Source: Janthinobacterium agaricidamnosum NBRC 102515 = DSM 9628 (GTDB lineage Bacteria; Pseudomonadota; Gammaproteobacteria; Burkholderiales; Burkholderiaceae_D). Taken from it: 64,000 nucleotides of DNA. The stretch is from NCBI RefSeq assembly GCF_000723165.1, contig NZ_HG322949.1, forward strand, positions 3,752,893 to 3,816,892, given 5' to 3'. Each line of letters opens with the position of its first letter. Within the stretch, counting starts at the first letter, position 1. This document shows, piece by piece, positions 48,644 through 60,234 of this stretch. The notes under the pieces were generated by a model. It did no database searches, was not told the origin of the DNA, and was given only the letters and a program-made list of their open reading frames with translations. A program made the translations under genes and the position numbers.

Positions 48644-50788
48644 ATGCAGTTGCGTATCAAGCCGGGAGTCATCGCAATAGTGGGAGCGTTTTCGCTGGGA
48701 GTCATTTTGCCGGGCGCGGCCCGGGCGCAGGAAGTGATGCCGACGGTGCAAGTGACTGGCGCCAAGGATGGCAATGACGGCTATGCGGCGCGCAGTTCGG
48801 CCAGCGGCACCAAGACCGAAATGGCCTTGCGCGACGTGCCGCAAACCATCAACGTGGTGCCGGCGGCGGTCATCCGCGACCAGCACGCGACGTCGCTGCA
48901 AGACATCATGAAAAATATTCCCGGCGTCGGCCTGTCCACCGGCGACGGCCAGCGCGACCAGGTCTTCATCCGCGGCTTTACCGCCATCGGCGACCAGTTC
49001 GTCGACGGTTTCCGCGACGACGCGCTGTATTTCCGCGACTTGTCCAATGTCGAGCGGCTGGAAGTGGTCAAGGGCCCCGCCGCCGTGCTGTACGGGCGCG
49101 GTTCGTCGGGCGGCCTGGTCAACCGGGTCACCAAAAAACCCGGCATCGATATCAACGACGTCAGCCTGAGCCTGGCCAGCCATGCCGGCAAGCGCGGCGA
49201 AATCGACTTCGGCCGCGCCGGCGACGCGGCTTCGTGGCGCCTGACCGGCGCGACCGAACACGCCGACAGCTACCGCGACCAGCAATTCCTGAACCGCAGC
49301 GCATTGGCGCCATCGGTGTCGCTGCGCGTCTCGGCCGACACCAAGGTCTTGCTGCAAGCCGATTACCTGGAAGACCGCCGCCTGACCGACTTCGGCATTC
49401 CTGCGTACCAGGGGCGCCCGGTCGACGTCGATCCGGCCACCTATTACGGCGCCGCCAATGCGCGCGACGCCGACTACAGCCAGTCGCGGGTGGTGTCGAC
49501 TTCGGCCACCGTGACCCACAAGATCGACAGCACGCTATCGTTGCGCAACGCCAGCCGTTATTACAATTACCACCTGGACCGCAACAACACCAATATTTCC
49601 GGCAACGTCAATCAGCTGGCCGGCACCATGACGCTGGCGCACGCCAAGCTGAACCGCGACGAACACGGCTGGTTCAACCAGACCGAACTGACGCAAAAAC
49701 TGGGCCTCGGCGACACCAGCCATGACATCCTGTACGGCATCGAATTCGGCCGGCAAAGCAAGGATGCGACCTCGTACGCGGCCACCACGGTGAAGAGCAA
49801 TGTATCGATCTTCAACCCGCTGCTGCCGCTGGTCGATCCGGCCGCGCTGGGCGCGCGCAGCAACACCTACGGCACTTACCGGACCAACGCCGCCTACGTG
49901 CAGGATGCGATTTCCTTCAATCAAGAATGGAAGGCGCTGGCCGGCTTGCGCTACGACAGCTTCAAGCAGCAATCGCGGCTGCTCAACGCGGCCGGGACCA
50001 CCACCGCCGACCTGGCGCGCACCGACACCGCCTACAGCCCGCGCGCCGGACTGGTCTGGCAACCGGGCGTCACGCAATCGTATTACGCGTCGTGGAGCCG
50101 TTCCTTCCAGCCGAGCGGCGAAACGCTGGCGCTGGCGGCCAGCAATGCCGACCTGGCGCCGGAAACCACCCGCAATACCGAAGTCGGCGCCAAGTACGAC
50201 TTGTGGAATGGCCGCGCCAACGCCACCGTGTCGCTATTCCGCCTGGAACGCGACAATATCAAGACCACCGATCCGCTGACCAATGCGGTGCTGCCAGTGG
50301 GCACCCAGCGCACCGACGGCCTGGAACTGACCTTCAATGCGGACCTGTCCGGCGGCTGGAAAATGCTGGCGGGCTATGCTTACCTGGACGCCACCATCAC
50401 CGATTCGATCGCGCTCGACAAGAGCGTGAACTTACCGGGTAGCAATATCACCAGCGCGATTCCGGTCAAGGGCAAGCGCGCCACGCTGACTTCGCGCAAC
50501 ACCGCCAACCTGTGGCTGAGCAGGGACCTGGGCCAGGGTTTCACGGTCGGCGGCGGCATGAATGCGATCGGCAGCCGGTTTGCCAATCCGGGCAACAGCG
50601 TGGTGCTGCCCGGTTATGTGACGGCCGACGCAATGGCCGCCTACCGCAGCGGCAAGTACGAAATTCAGCTGAACCTGAATAATATCGGCAACGCCGGCTA
50701 CATCGTTTCCGGCCACGGTTCCAGCCCCAACCTGAGCTTGCCGGGCGCGCCGCGCAACGCGGCGCTGACCTTGCGCTACAGCCTGTAA
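48644..50788 (+). CDS. TonB-dependent siderophore receptor
   Basis: A 714-residue outer-membrane receptor. Signal peptide ends ARAQ (about residue 29), followed by a TonB-box-like MPTVQVTG, a plug domain (LRDVPQTINVVPAAVIRDQH, with VFIRGF and VVKGPAAVLYGRGSSGGLVN) and a 22-strand barrel ending LTLRYSL. The ATG at 48644 is chosen by the signal peptide; the frame extends upstream through the Fur box. Resembles FhuE/FpvA/catecholate receptors; the exact siderophore cannot be told. Monocistronic, iron-regulated, no exbBD or synthesis genes nearby. Confidence 0.94.
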   Translation: MQLRIKPGVIAIVGAFSLGVILPGAARAQEVMPTVQVTGAKDGNDGYAARSSASGTKTEMALRDVPQTINVVPAAVIRDQHATSLQDIMKNIPGVGLSTGDGQRDQVFIRGFTAIGDQFVDGFRDDALYFRDLSNVERLEVVKGPAAVLYGRGSSGGLVNRVTKKPGIDINDVSLSLASHAGKRGEIDFGRAGDAASWRLTGATEHADSYRDQQFLNRSALAPSVSLRVSADTKVLLQADYLEDRRLTDFGIPAYQGRPVDVDPATYYGAANARDADYSQSRVVSTSATVTHKIDSTLSLRNASRYYNYHLDRNNTNISGNVNQLAGTMTLAHAKLNRDEHGWFNQTELTQKLGLGDTSHDILYGIEFGRQSKDATSYAATTVKSNVSIFNPLLPLVDPAALGARSNTYGTYRTNAAYVQDAISFNQEWKALAGLRYDSFKQQSRLLNAAGTTTADLARTDTAYSPRAGLVWQPGVTQSYYASWSRSFQPSGETLALAASNADLAPETTRNTEVGAKYDLWNGRANATVSLFRLERDNIKTTDPLTNAVLPVGTQRTDGLELTFNADLSGGWKMLAGYAYLDATITDSIALDKSVNLPGSNITSAIPVKGKRATLTSRNTANLWLSRDLGQGFTVGGGMNAIGSRFANPGNSVVLPGYVTADAMAAYRSGKYEIQLNLNNIGNAGYIVSGHGSSPNLSLPGAPRNAALTLRYSL

Positions 50789-50928
50789 CAGCCAGTTACG
50801 CTGGCGCGTAGTGGTGACGACTCGCGGCCAAGTTGTCACCATGCACCGAAAGTTATCAGAGATAAATTTGGTCGATTACTTCAATGCATGGGCCGGCAGA
50901 CGTAAAATAGCCTGTCAAGGAGATCATC

Positions 50929-51948
50929 ATGCACGAAATTTCATCAAGTAAATTAATGGCAATTATTGCCGCGCAAGTCAGGCTGGTCAGCCTCGGCAAC
51001 GACCTGAGCGCGGTGATGGATACCGCGTCGGCAACCGCGGTCGAACTGACCGGGGCCGACGGCGCGGTGGTCGAACTGCTGGAAGGCGACGACATCGTCT
51101 ACCGTTCCGCCTGCGGCCTGGCCGAACCCCAACTGGGCTTGCGCATGCCGGTGGCAAACAGCCTGTCCGGCTTTTGCCTGAGCAATCAGAGCGCCGCCAT
51201 CTGCAGCGACAGTGAAACGGATAGCCGGGTCAACCGGGAAGCCTGCCGCAAGGTCGGACTGCGGGCGATGGTGATCGTGCCATTGATTGCGGATGGCCAG
51301 GCAATTGCCGTCATGAAATTAGTATGGACCGCGCCGCGCGCCTTCGAACAGGGCGAAGCCGACATCGCGCAGTTGCTGGCGAACATGACCGCGGTGCTGA
51401 TGCAGCGCGCGGCGCTGGAAGGCCCGGACATTCTGCGGCAGCGCCTGACGCTGGATGAGGAAACCGGCACCCCGAACCGATCCTTCTTCCATGAACAGTT
51501 GCAAGCGAAGCTGGCCCCGGGCAAGGCCGACAGCGGCCCCACGGCGATTGCCCTGTTCCGCATCGAAGGCCTGGACAGCTTGCGCGGCAAGGCTGGCGAC
51601 GAGATGCCCGCGATGCTGCTGGAAATTTCACGCCGGATCGAACGCGAGTGCCGCGTCGGCGACATCGTCGCGCGCACCGGCGCCGATGAGTTCTCCGTCC
51701 TGCTCAGCATGGCGGCGCGGCGCTCGATCGTGACCAGCCAGGTGCACCGCATCAGCCAGGCCATCATTTCCGAGCCATTGAGACTGCGCCAGGAACTCGG
51801 CCTGGACATAAAAAGCCGGCTGACGCTGCGCGCTGGCAGCGCCCTGTTTCCGGAAGACGGCCGCTCCGCCGCCGCGCTGGTGCAATCGGCCCGTGTCGTA
51901 CTGGGCAATGATGCGCTCAACATGGAGCTGCGGGTGCGCTCTCAATGA
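50929..51948 (+). CDS. GAF-GGDEF protein with altered active site (GADEF)
   Basis: A 339-residue cytosolic signalling protein. Residues about 20-165 form a GAF domain (ELTGADGAVVELLEG, then ADGQAIAVMKLVW). Residues 175-330 form a GGDEF domain whose signature is GADEF (251-255) instead of GGDEF; the inhibitory RxxD site RVGD five residues before is kept. Diguanylate cyclase activity is doubtful; c-di-GMP or GTP binding is possible. A strong AAGGAG site precedes the ATG. It lies 143 bases upstream of the PAS-GGDEF-EAL gene in the same direction and may be co-transcribed. Confidence 0.88.
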   Translation: MHEISSSKLMAIIAAQVRLVSLGNDLSAVMDTASATAVELTGADGAVVELLEGDDIVYRSACGLAEPQLGLRMPVANSLSGFCLSNQSAAICSDSETDSRVNREACRKVGLRAMVIVPLIADGQAIAVMKLVWTAPRAFEQGEADIAQLLANMTAVLMQRAALEGPDILRQRLTLDEETGTPNRSFFHEQLQAKLAPGKADSGPTAIALFRIEGLDSLRGKAGDEMPAMLLEISRRIERECRVGDIVARTGADEFSVLLSMAARRSIVTSQVHRISQAIISEPLRLRQELGLDIKSRLTLRAGSALFPEDGRSAAALVQSARVVLGNDALNMELRVRSQ

Positions 51949-52090
51949 ATGGTTGAGCCGCCACAAATTAACCCAGCAATGGGGGAACCAGCAGCGCCAT
52001 GCTCCAGTCTACTTTCCATGGCACACGTGGCCTCGGTACGCCTGGCAATCTGTCCAGGCGTTTTCAAGCGTCATTCTTGATGGAGAGGAC

Positions 52091-54478
52091 ATGGACGGCA
52101 AGCACGCCTCTGAAAATCCGGCATTTTTGATCGGCCCGACCGGGAAAATCACCACCTGGAACGCGGCCTGCCACGCGGCGCTCGGTTATACCGAGCTGGA
52201 GGTATTGCACCAGCCGCTGCACACCCTACTCAAAAGCAACGATCAAGACCCCCTTGCCCGCCGCCTGCAGCGGCCGCCGCAGCAGGCGGAAGAGCTCGAC
52301 CTCGAGCTGTGGCATGCCGACGGCCATCCGCTGCCGTCGCGGCTGGCCTTGCTGCCGCAATTCGGCAAGTCGGGCCGGCTCATCAGCTGCATCGCGCTGA
52401 TCATCCCCGGCCGCCAGCCGATCCAGGTCGACACCGCCAAAGAAGTCGGCAACATGCCGCTCAAATCGGCGATGGACTTGATCGTCGGCTTGCTGATCGT
52501 CAGCGATGCGAAGGGCCAATTCGTGCTGTGGAACGAGAAAGCCGAAACGTCAATGCAAATGAGCTCGGAGCAACTGCGTAACAGCAGCATTTCAAGCTTG
52601 TTCAGCGAACAGGAATGGCAGCGGGTGGCGGCCAGCGTCGACGACGTGCTGGCGCACGGCAAGCGCATGTGCATCGAAGCGCAACTGCGTTCCGGCGATG
52701 GCTGCGAAACCCCCTATGTGATCAGCGGCGCCCGGCTGACCTATTGCGGCAGGCACTACCTGTGCATCATGGCGCTCGACGGCACCGAACGGCGGCGCGA
52801 ACGGCACGACTTGCAAGTGCGCGAGCGCGCCTTGCACGCGGTCAGCAACGGCATCGTCATTTGCCGCAGCGGCGGCAAGGATAATCCGATCGAATACGTC
52901 AATCCGGCGTTCGAACGCATCACCGGCTATACGCTGACGGAAGTGGTGGGGCGCGATTCGCGCTTCATGGCCGCGTCCGGCCTCGACGATGCCGAGCGCC
53001 AAAAGTTGCGCATTGCCGTCGAGGCACGTGAGGAAATCAATGTGGTATTCCGCAATATGCGCAAGAACGGCGAAGTGTTCTGGAACGACTTGTCGATCAC
53101 GCCGGTGCCCGATGAAAACGGCAAGGTCAGCCATTTTATCGGCATGATCAACGACGTCACGGCCTTGAAGCAGCGCACCGCGCACCTGGAACATGAAGTC
53201 AACCACGACGCGCTGACCGGCCTGGCCAACCGCAACCTGCTGTGGGACCGGCTGGACCAGGCCTTGCATGTGGCGCAGCGCAAGAAATCGCTGGTGGCGA
53301 CGATTTTGCTGGACTTGAACAAATTCAAGTTCATCAACGACACCATGGGCCACGATGTCGGCGATGAGGTGCTGAGGGTGGTCGCCAAGCGGCTGCAGGC
53401 GTCGGTGCGCGACAGCGACACGGTGGCGCGCCTCAGCGGCGATGAATTTGTGCTGGTGCTGGCCGACCAGCCGTCGCTGCGCTTTACGCTGCGGATGGTC
53501 GAACGGGTGCGTATCAGCCTGTCGAAGCCGATCATTTACGAAGACCAGGAAATTCCGGTCGGCGCGGCGCTCGGCGTCAGCGTGTTTCCGCACGATGGCG
53601 CCAACGCCTATGAATTGATGCGCGCGGCCGACGTCGCGATGTACCATTCGAAAGAGTCCGGCAACGGCGATGTGCATTTCTTTTCGCCCGACATGAAATC
53701 GACCACCGACGCCAAGCGCGCGCTGGAAACCGACATGCACGAAGCGCTCGACAAGAACGAGCTATTCCTGATGTACCAGCCGCGCATGAACCTGACCACG
53801 TCGCGCATCACCGGCATCGAAGCGCTGCTGCGCTGGCGCCACCCCGAGCGCGGCGTGTTGCAGCCATCGTCGTTTTTGCCGGACGCCGAAGAGAACGGCA
53901 TGATCATCCCGTTTGGCCAATGGGTGCTGGAACAGGCTTGCCGCATGCTGGCCCGCCTGAAGGCGCTGGGCCATCCCGACATTCCGCTGTCGATCAACAG
54001 TTCTTACCGTGAATTCAGCGAAAAGAATTACGTCGCGTATATCGCCGACAAGCTCGATCAATTCAAGCTGGCGCCGGCCAGCCTCGAACTCGACATGCGC
54101 GAAGACCAGTTGATGCGCAACGTCAACCTGAGCAAGCAAGTGGCCGAACGGGTCAGGCAACTCGGAGTGGTGCTGAATGTCGACGAATTCGGCGCCGGAT
54201 CGTCCAACCTCAGTTATCTGCAAGAACTGCCGATGCGGCATCTGAAAATCACCCGCAAGTCGGTCAACGATATTTGCCTGAGCACCAAGACCGGCAAGCT
54301 GGCCAAGACGCTGATCGACATCGGCCACAACCTGAAACTGGAAGTCATCGCCGGCGGCGTCGAAAACCGGCTGCAACAAGATTTCCTGCTGCAGAACGGC
54401 TGCGATGCGATCCAGGGAAATTTCTACAAAGAACCGATTGATGAAACGGAATTGACCCAGTTACTGGACGCGCAATAA
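52091..54478 (+). CDS. PAS-GGDEF-EAL protein with probably inactive EAL domain
   Basis: A 795-residue protein. Start ATG 52091 follows GGAGAGG; the frame is open upstream to 51893 inside the preceding gene. PAS domains: about residues 10-110, 130-245 and 250-375 (GIVICRSGGKDNPIEYVNPA). GGDEF domain 385-540 has SGDEF (449-453) and an intact RxxD site RDSD (440-443). EAL domain from about 560: EAL is present (EALLRW) but DDFG is DEFG (698-701), KIDR is KITR (719-722) and AEGVE is AGGVE (754-758, catalytic Glu lost). It is likely a sensor or cyclase-type protein without phosphodiesterase activity. Confidence 0.9.
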   Translation: MDGKHASENPAFLIGPTGKITTWNAACHAALGYTELEVLHQPLHTLLKSNDQDPLARRLQRPPQQAEELDLELWHADGHPLPSRLALLPQFGKSGRLISCIALIIPGRQPIQVDTAKEVGNMPLKSAMDLIVGLLIVSDAKGQFVLWNEKAETSMQMSSEQLRNSSISSLFSEQEWQRVAASVDDVLAHGKRMCIEAQLRSGDGCETPYVISGARLTYCGRHYLCIMALDGTERRRERHDLQVRERALHAVSNGIVICRSGGKDNPIEYVNPAFERITGYTLTEVVGRDSRFMAASGLDDAERQKLRIAVEAREEINVVFRNMRKNGEVFWNDLSITPVPDENGKVSHFIGMINDVTALKQRTAHLEHEVNHDALTGLANRNLLWDRLDQALHVAQRKKSLVATILLDLNKFKFINDTMGHDVGDEVLRVVAKRLQASVRDSDTVARLSGDEFVLVLADQPSLRFTLRMVERVRISLSKPIIYEDQEIPVGAALGVSVFPHDGANAYELMRAADVAMYHSKESGNGDVHFFSPDMKSTTDAKRALETDMHEALDKNELFLMYQPRMNLTTSRITGIEALLRWRHPERGVLQPSSFLPDAEENGMIIPFGQWVLEQACRMLARLKALGHPDIPLSINSSYREFSEKNYVAYIADKLDQFKLAPASLELDMREDQLMRNVNLSKQVAERVRQLGVVLNVDEFGAGSSNLSYLQELPMRHLKITRKSVNDICLSTKTGKLAKTLIDIGHNLKLEVIAGGVENRLQQDFLLQNGCDAIQGNFYKEPIDETELTQLLDAQ

Positions 54479-54501
54479 AGTCCAGCCCCCCGGCAAAACT
54501 T

Positions 54502-55722
54502 TTAGGCGGGCACGGCGCCATCATCGATGGCATTGCCGCGCCGCTCGACCGCCACCGACACGGCCAGCACCACCAGTCCGCCGGCGGCCAGCATCGCGCC
54601 GACCCAGGCGGTCGAACGCAAGCCCATGCCCATTGCGACGGCCATGCCGCCAGCCCAGGCGCCCAAGGCGTTGGCGATATTGAACGCCGAATGGTTCAAT
54701 GCCGCGGCCACGGTTTGCGCGTCGCCCGCCACGTCCATCAAGCGGGTTTGCACCGCCGGGCCGATGGCGATGCCGGCACCGATGGCGAACAAGTTGATCG
54801 CGGTGGCCCACACGTTCGAGCTGGTGTACGAAAACGCCGCCAGCGCGACACCGCTCCAGACCAGCATGCCGAAAATGGTCCACAAGCGCGAACGGTCGGC
54901 CAGCCAGCCGCCGACGACGTTACCGACCGTCATGCCGATACCGATCACCGACAACATCAGCGATACCATGAACGGCGATACATGGGTGACTTCCAGCAAA
55001 ATCGGCGTCACATAGGTCAGCACCGAAAACATACCGCCAAAGCCGATCGCCACCAGCAGCAGCGTCAGCCACACCTGGGTACGGCGGAACACGCCCAGCT
55101 CGCGGCGCGGGCTGGCATTGCCGGCCGCGATCAGCGGCAAATAGATGCGCACCATCAGCATGGTCAGCAAACCCAGCACGCCAACCACCAGGAAGGCCGA
55201 GCGCCAGCCGGCGGCCTGCCCCAGCGCGGTGGCCAGCGGCACGCCGACCACGTTGGCAATCGTCAAGCCCAGCATTACCCGCGCCACCGCCTGCGCGCGC
55301 TTGTCCGGCGCCGCGATCGACGCCGCCACCAGCGCCGCGACGCCGAAATACGCGCCATGCGGAATGCCGGAAATGAAGCGCGCCAGTATCAGCATGCCGT
55401 AGTTCGGCGCCATCGCGCTCAGCAAGTTGCCGACCGCAAACAGCGCCATCAGACAAATCAGCATCATGCGGCGTGGCATGCGCGCGGCGAAAATCGTGAT
55501 CAGCGGCGCGCCGACCACCACCCCCAGCGCATAGGCGCTGATCATGTGGCCCATTTGCGGCAGCGAGGCGCCGATATCCTTGGCGACGATCGGCAAGATG
55601 CTCATCGAGGCGAATTCGCCGGTGCCGAGCGCCAGGCCGCCGATGGCCAGCGCCAGGTCGGCAAGGTTGGCGCCATGGGGCGCAATGACGCGTGAAGAAA
55701 TCGATTCTACTGGGCTATGCAT
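54502..55722 (-). CDS. MFS transporter, DHA1 (AraJ-like) family
   Basis: A 406-residue proton-driven efflux permease with about 12 membrane helices. Family signatures: LGTGEFASMSILPIVAKDIG (helix 1), AYALGVVVGAPLI, and MPRRMMLICLMALF after the loop. The substrate is unknown (sugar or drug efflux is typical). It is convergent with the PAS-GGDEF-EAL gene (24 bases between stops). Rightmost gene of the block between odhA and gltA. Confidence 0.9.
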   Translation of the reverse strand: MHSPVESISSRVIAPHGANLADLALAIGGLALGTGEFASMSILPIVAKDIGASLPQMGHMISAYALGVVVGAPLITIFAARMPRRMMLICLMALFAVGNLLSAMAPNYGMLILARFISGIPHGAYFGVAALVAASIAAPDKRAQAVARVMLGLTIANVVGVPLATALGQAAGWRSAFLVVGVLGLLTMLMVRIYLPLIAAGNASPRRELGVFRRTQVWLTLLLVAIGFGGMFSVLTYVTPILLEVTHVSPFMVSLMLSVIGIGMTVGNVVGGWLADRSRLWTIFGMLVWSGVALAAFSYTSSNVWATAINLFAIGAGIAIGPAVQTRLMDVAGDAQTVAAALNHSAFNIANALGAWAGGMAVAMGMGLRSTAWVGAMLAAGGLVVLAVSVAVERRGNAIDDGAVPA

Positions 55723-55853
55723 GAATGGAAGGCAGGATGAGGGTTGATGCAGACGAGCACTACAAGTCGAAGGATATCATGCACTGCACAAAAAGTTTTG
55801 GGAGGGGCCTATTTTTAGTTCAACAATGAAACATCTACTCGGCAATGAGCAAT

Positions 55854-55880
55854 AAAAAAGCGAGCCCGGAGGCTCGCTTT
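55854..55880 (-). terminator. Terminator of gltA
   Basis: Stem GCGAGCC / GGCTCGC (55860-55866, 55871-55877), loop CGGA, extended by AAA/TTT; on the minus strand followed by a T run (plus strand AATAAAAAA at 55851). It lies 50 bases after the gltA stop. Confidence 0.92.
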
Positions 55881-55929
55881 GGGACCTCAGACGCTTAAGC
55901 CTGAAATCGCAGCGGTTTCATTGCAGCAA

Positions 55930-57234
<1,305 letters not shown>

Positions 57235-57363
57235 GGGATCTTCCTTCTCGGGAGTGAGTCGAAATTAAAATCAAAAAATTCTGGTTGCAGGTGCGCCGTC
57301 TCATGACGGCGCTGCGGGACATGTCGAATGTATTAGCCCCGCGTACACGTATCGCCCAGGCGC

Positions 57364-57645
57364 CTAGGCAATGCGCAGTCGTTGCAGCAGTGCATGCACT
57401 TGCGGCAAGTCGACTTCGCCTTCCGGCTCTTTACGGGCCAGTACCAGATCCATCAACGCATTGTCCGATAAATCCAGCAAACGCGTCAGCGCGTCCACTT
57501 CCTCATCGGTCAATTCGGTTTCGTACGCATCGAGAAAACGAGTCAGTATCAAATCGTTTTCCAGCAGGCCGCGGCGGGCGCGCCAGCGCAGGCGGGCGCG
57601 GTTGGCCGGGTCGGATTGATGCACGGACAAGCTTGATTCTGTCAT
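57364..57645 (-). CDS. sdhE: Succinate dehydrogenase assembly factor SdhE
   Basis: A 93-residue helical protein (DUF339/YgfY) that promotes covalent FAD attachment to SdhA. The conserved RGxxE motif is RWRARRGLLENDLIL. Start MTESSLSVHQSD at 57645; the frame is open to 57726 but the upstream part is not family-like. It lies 87 bases after sdhB and before gltA. Confidence 0.94.
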   Translation of the reverse strand: MTESSLSVHQSDPANRARLRWRARRGLLENDLILTRFLDAYETELTDEEVDALTRLLDLSDNALMDLVLARKEPEGEVDLPQVHALLQRLRIA

Positions 57646-57732
57646 TGGTATCACTACTTTCCTTGTGCCCGCAGGGCACGGTACAACATTGCGGGCGGCG
57701 GCATACGGCTTGCCGTCGACCCGCATCGGCCA

Positions 57733-58443
57733 TCAGATTGCGCGGCGTACCATCAATTCCTTGATCTTGCCGATTGCCTTGTTCGGGTTCAAGCCTTTCG
57801 GGCAAACGTCGACGCAATTCATGATCGAATGGCAGCGGAACAGACGGTACGGATCTTCCAGGTTGTCCAGGCGCGCGCCGGTCGCTTCGTCGCGGCTGTC
57901 GGCGATGAAGCGGTAGGCTTGCAGCAAGCCGGCAGGGCCGACGAACTTGTCCGGATTCCACCAGAACGACGGGCACGACGTCGAGCAGCATGCGCACAGG
58001 ATGCACTCGTACAGGCCGTCGAGCTCTTCGCGTTCGGTCGGCGATTGCAGGCGTTCCTTTTCAGGCGGGATCGAATCGTTGATCAGGAACGGCTTGATCG
58101 AATCGTACTGCTTGAAGAACTGGGTCATGTCGACGATCAGGTCGCGGATCACCGGCAAGCCCGCCAGCGGACGCAGCACGATAGGCTCGGTCAGCTCGTT
58201 CAGGTTGGTGGTGCAAGCCAGGCCGTTCTTGCCGTTGATGTTCATCGCGTCGGAACCGCAAACGCCTTCGCGGCACGAGCGGCGCAACGACAGCGAATCA
58301 TCGACGTCGGACTTGATGCGCTGCAGTGCGTCGAGCAGCATCTTGTCGGTGTCTTTCAGTTCGACGGTCAGGTCTTGCATGTACGGCTTGGTATCCGTAT
58401 CCGGATCGTAGCGATAGATTTTGAATTTGAGAGTGCGTGCCAT
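57733..58443 (-). CDS. sdhB: Succinate dehydrogenase iron-sulfur subunit
   Basis: A 236-residue electron-transfer subunit of complex II. 2Fe-2S ligands are in CREGVCGSDAMNI, then 4Fe-4S in CILCACCSTSCPSF and 3Fe-4S in CHSIMNCVDVCPKGL. Start MARTLKFKIYRYDPDTD at 58443; the frame is open to 58488. It follows sdhA by 10 bases. All cluster cysteines are present. Confidence 0.98.
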   Translation of the reverse strand: MARTLKFKIYRYDPDTDTKPYMQDLTVELKDTDKMLLDALQRIKSDVDDSLSLRRSCREGVCGSDAMNINGKNGLACTTNLNELTEPIVLRPLAGLPVIRDLIVDMTQFFKQYDSIKPFLINDSIPPEKERLQSPTEREELDGLYECILCACCSTSCPSFWWNPDKFVGPAGLLQAYRFIADSRDEATGARLDNLEDPYRLFRCHSIMNCVDVCPKGLNPNKAIGKIKELMVRRAI

Positions 58444-58453
58444 GTTCTGACCT

Positions 58454-60232
58454 TTAGAAAGTACGTGGTTTCGGCTTGAAGGTATCAACCGTCAGCGGCT
58501 TGGTAATGACCGGCTTGTATTCCAGGCGGTTGCCTTCCGAGAACCACAGGGTATGCTTCATCCAGTTGTCGTCGTCGCGTTTTTCGAAATCGCTGTGCGC
58601 ATGCGCGCCGCGCGATTCCTTGCGCGCCACCGCCGAGCTGATGGTCGCCTTCGCGGTTTCGATCAGGTTCGACAATTCCAGCGCTTCCACGCGGGCGGTG
58701 TTGAAGACCTTGGATTTATCCTTGAACGACACGTTCTTGCGGCGTTCGTCCAGCTTCATGATTTCCACGTAGCCTTGTTGCAGCAACGCGTCGGTACGGA
58801 ACACGCCGCAGTATTTCTGCATCGTGGCGCGGATTTCATTGGCGATGCCTTGCACGGTTTCGGTGCCGGTCGAGTTTTCCAGCGCGTTCAGGCGGTTGAT
58901 CGAGTAGTCGGCGGCGTCGGCCGGCAACGGTTTGTTCTCTTTCTCTTTCAAGCCGCTGGCGATGATGTGGTTGCCGGCCGCGCGGCCGAATACCACCAGG
59001 TCGAGCAGCGAGTTGGTGCCCAGGCGGTTGGCGCCGTGCACCGAGACGCAGGCGCATTCGCCGATCGCGTACAGGCCGTTGACCACTGCCACCGGGTTGC
59101 CGTCTTTCGGCACCACCACCTGGCCGTGGATATTGGTCGGAATGCCGCCCATCTGGTAATGGATGGTCGGCACCACAGGGATCGGCTCCTTGGTCGCATC
59201 GACGTTGGCGAACTTGTGGCCGATTTCCAGGATCGACGGCAAGCGCTTGGCGATGGTGTCGGCGCCGATGTGGCGCAAGTCCAGCATCACATGGTCCTTG
59301 TTCGGACCGCAGCCGCGGCCTTCCTTGATTTCCTGGTCCATCGAACGCGACACGAAGTCGCGCGGCGCCAGGTCCTTCAGCGTCGGCGCATAACGTTCCA
59401 TGAAACGTTCGCCTTCGCTATTGATCAGGATGCCGCCTTCGCCGCGCACGCCTTCGGTGATCAGCACGCCCGCGCCGGCCACGCCGGTCGGGTGGAATTG
59501 CCAGAATTCCATGTCTTGCAGCGGCAAGCCGGCACGCGCCGCCATGCCCATGCCGTCGCCGGTATTGATGAAGGCATTGGTCGATGCGGCGAAAATACGG
59601 CCCGCGCCGCCGGTTGCCATGATGGTGGTCTTGGCTTCCAAAATCATGCAGTCGCCGGTTTCCATTTCCAGCGCGACCACGCCGACGACGTCGCCGTCCT
59701 TGTCGCGGATCAGGTCGAGCGCCATCCATTCGACGAAGAAGTGGGTGCGCGCGCGCACATTGCGCTGGTACAGCGTGTGCAGCAGGGCGTGACCGGTACG
59801 GTCGGCCGCGGCGCAGGCGCGCTGCACGGCTTTTTCGCCGAAGTTGGCGGTATGGCCGCCGAACGGACGCTGATAAATCGTGCCGTCAGGGTTGCGGTCG
59901 AAAGGCATGCCGAAGTGTTCCAGCTCGTAGACCACTTTCGGCGCTTCGCGGCACATGAATTCGATGGCGTCCTGGTCGCCCAGATAGTCGCCGCCCTTGA
60001 CGGTGTCGAACATATGCCAGAACCAGTTATCTTCGGCCATGTTGCCGAGCGATGCGCCGATGCCGCCCTGCGCCGCGACGGTGTGCGAGCGGGTCGGGAA
60101 AACCTTGGACAAGACTGCCACGTTCAAGCCGGCTTCCGCCAGTTGCAGGGACGCGCGCATGCCGGAACCACCGGCGCCGACGATCACCGCGTCGAAGCGG
60201 CGGGTTGGAATTGCGGATTTATATGCTGCCAC
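58454..60232 (-). CDS. sdhA: Succinate dehydrogenase flavoprotein subunit
   Basis: A 592-residue catalytic subunit oxidising succinate to fumarate. The start is GTG at 60232 ([19 protein letters not shown]) with GGAG before it; an upstream ATG at 60286 would overlap sdhD and is rejected. FAD-binding [10 protein letters not shown], the covalent-FAD His in SHTVAAQGG, and active-site [21 protein letters not shown] are intact. It is 2 bases after the sdhD stop, so translation is coupled. Confidence 0.97.
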   Translation of the reverse strand: MAAYKSAIPTRRFDAVIVGAGGSGMRASLQLAEAGLNVAVLSKVFPTRSHTVAAQGGIGASLGNMAEDNWFWHMFDTVKGGDYLGDQDAIEFMCREAPKVVYELEHFGMPFDRNPDGTIYQRPFGGHTANFGEKAVQRACAAADRTGHALLHTLYQRNVRARTHFFVEWMALDLIRDKDGDVVGVVALEMETGDCMILEAKTTIMATGGAGRIFAASTNAFINTGDGMGMAARAGLPLQDMEFWQFHPTGVAGAGVLITEGVRGEGGILINSEGERFMERYAPTLKDLAPRDFVSRSMDQEIKEGRGCGPNKDHVMLDLRHIGADTIAKRLPSILEIGHKFANVDATKEPIPVVPTIHYQMGGIPTNIHGQVVVPKDGNPVAVVNGLYAIGECACVSVHGANRLGTNSLLDLVVFGRAAGNHIIASGLKEKENKPLPADAADYSINRLNALENSTGTETVQGIANEIRATMQKYCGVFRTDALLQQGYVEIMKLDERRKNVSFKDKSKVFNTARVEALELSNLIETAKATISSAVARKESRGAHAHSDFEKRDDDNWMKHTLWFSEGNRLEYKPVITKPLTVDTFKPKPRTF

Positions 60233-60234
60233 GA

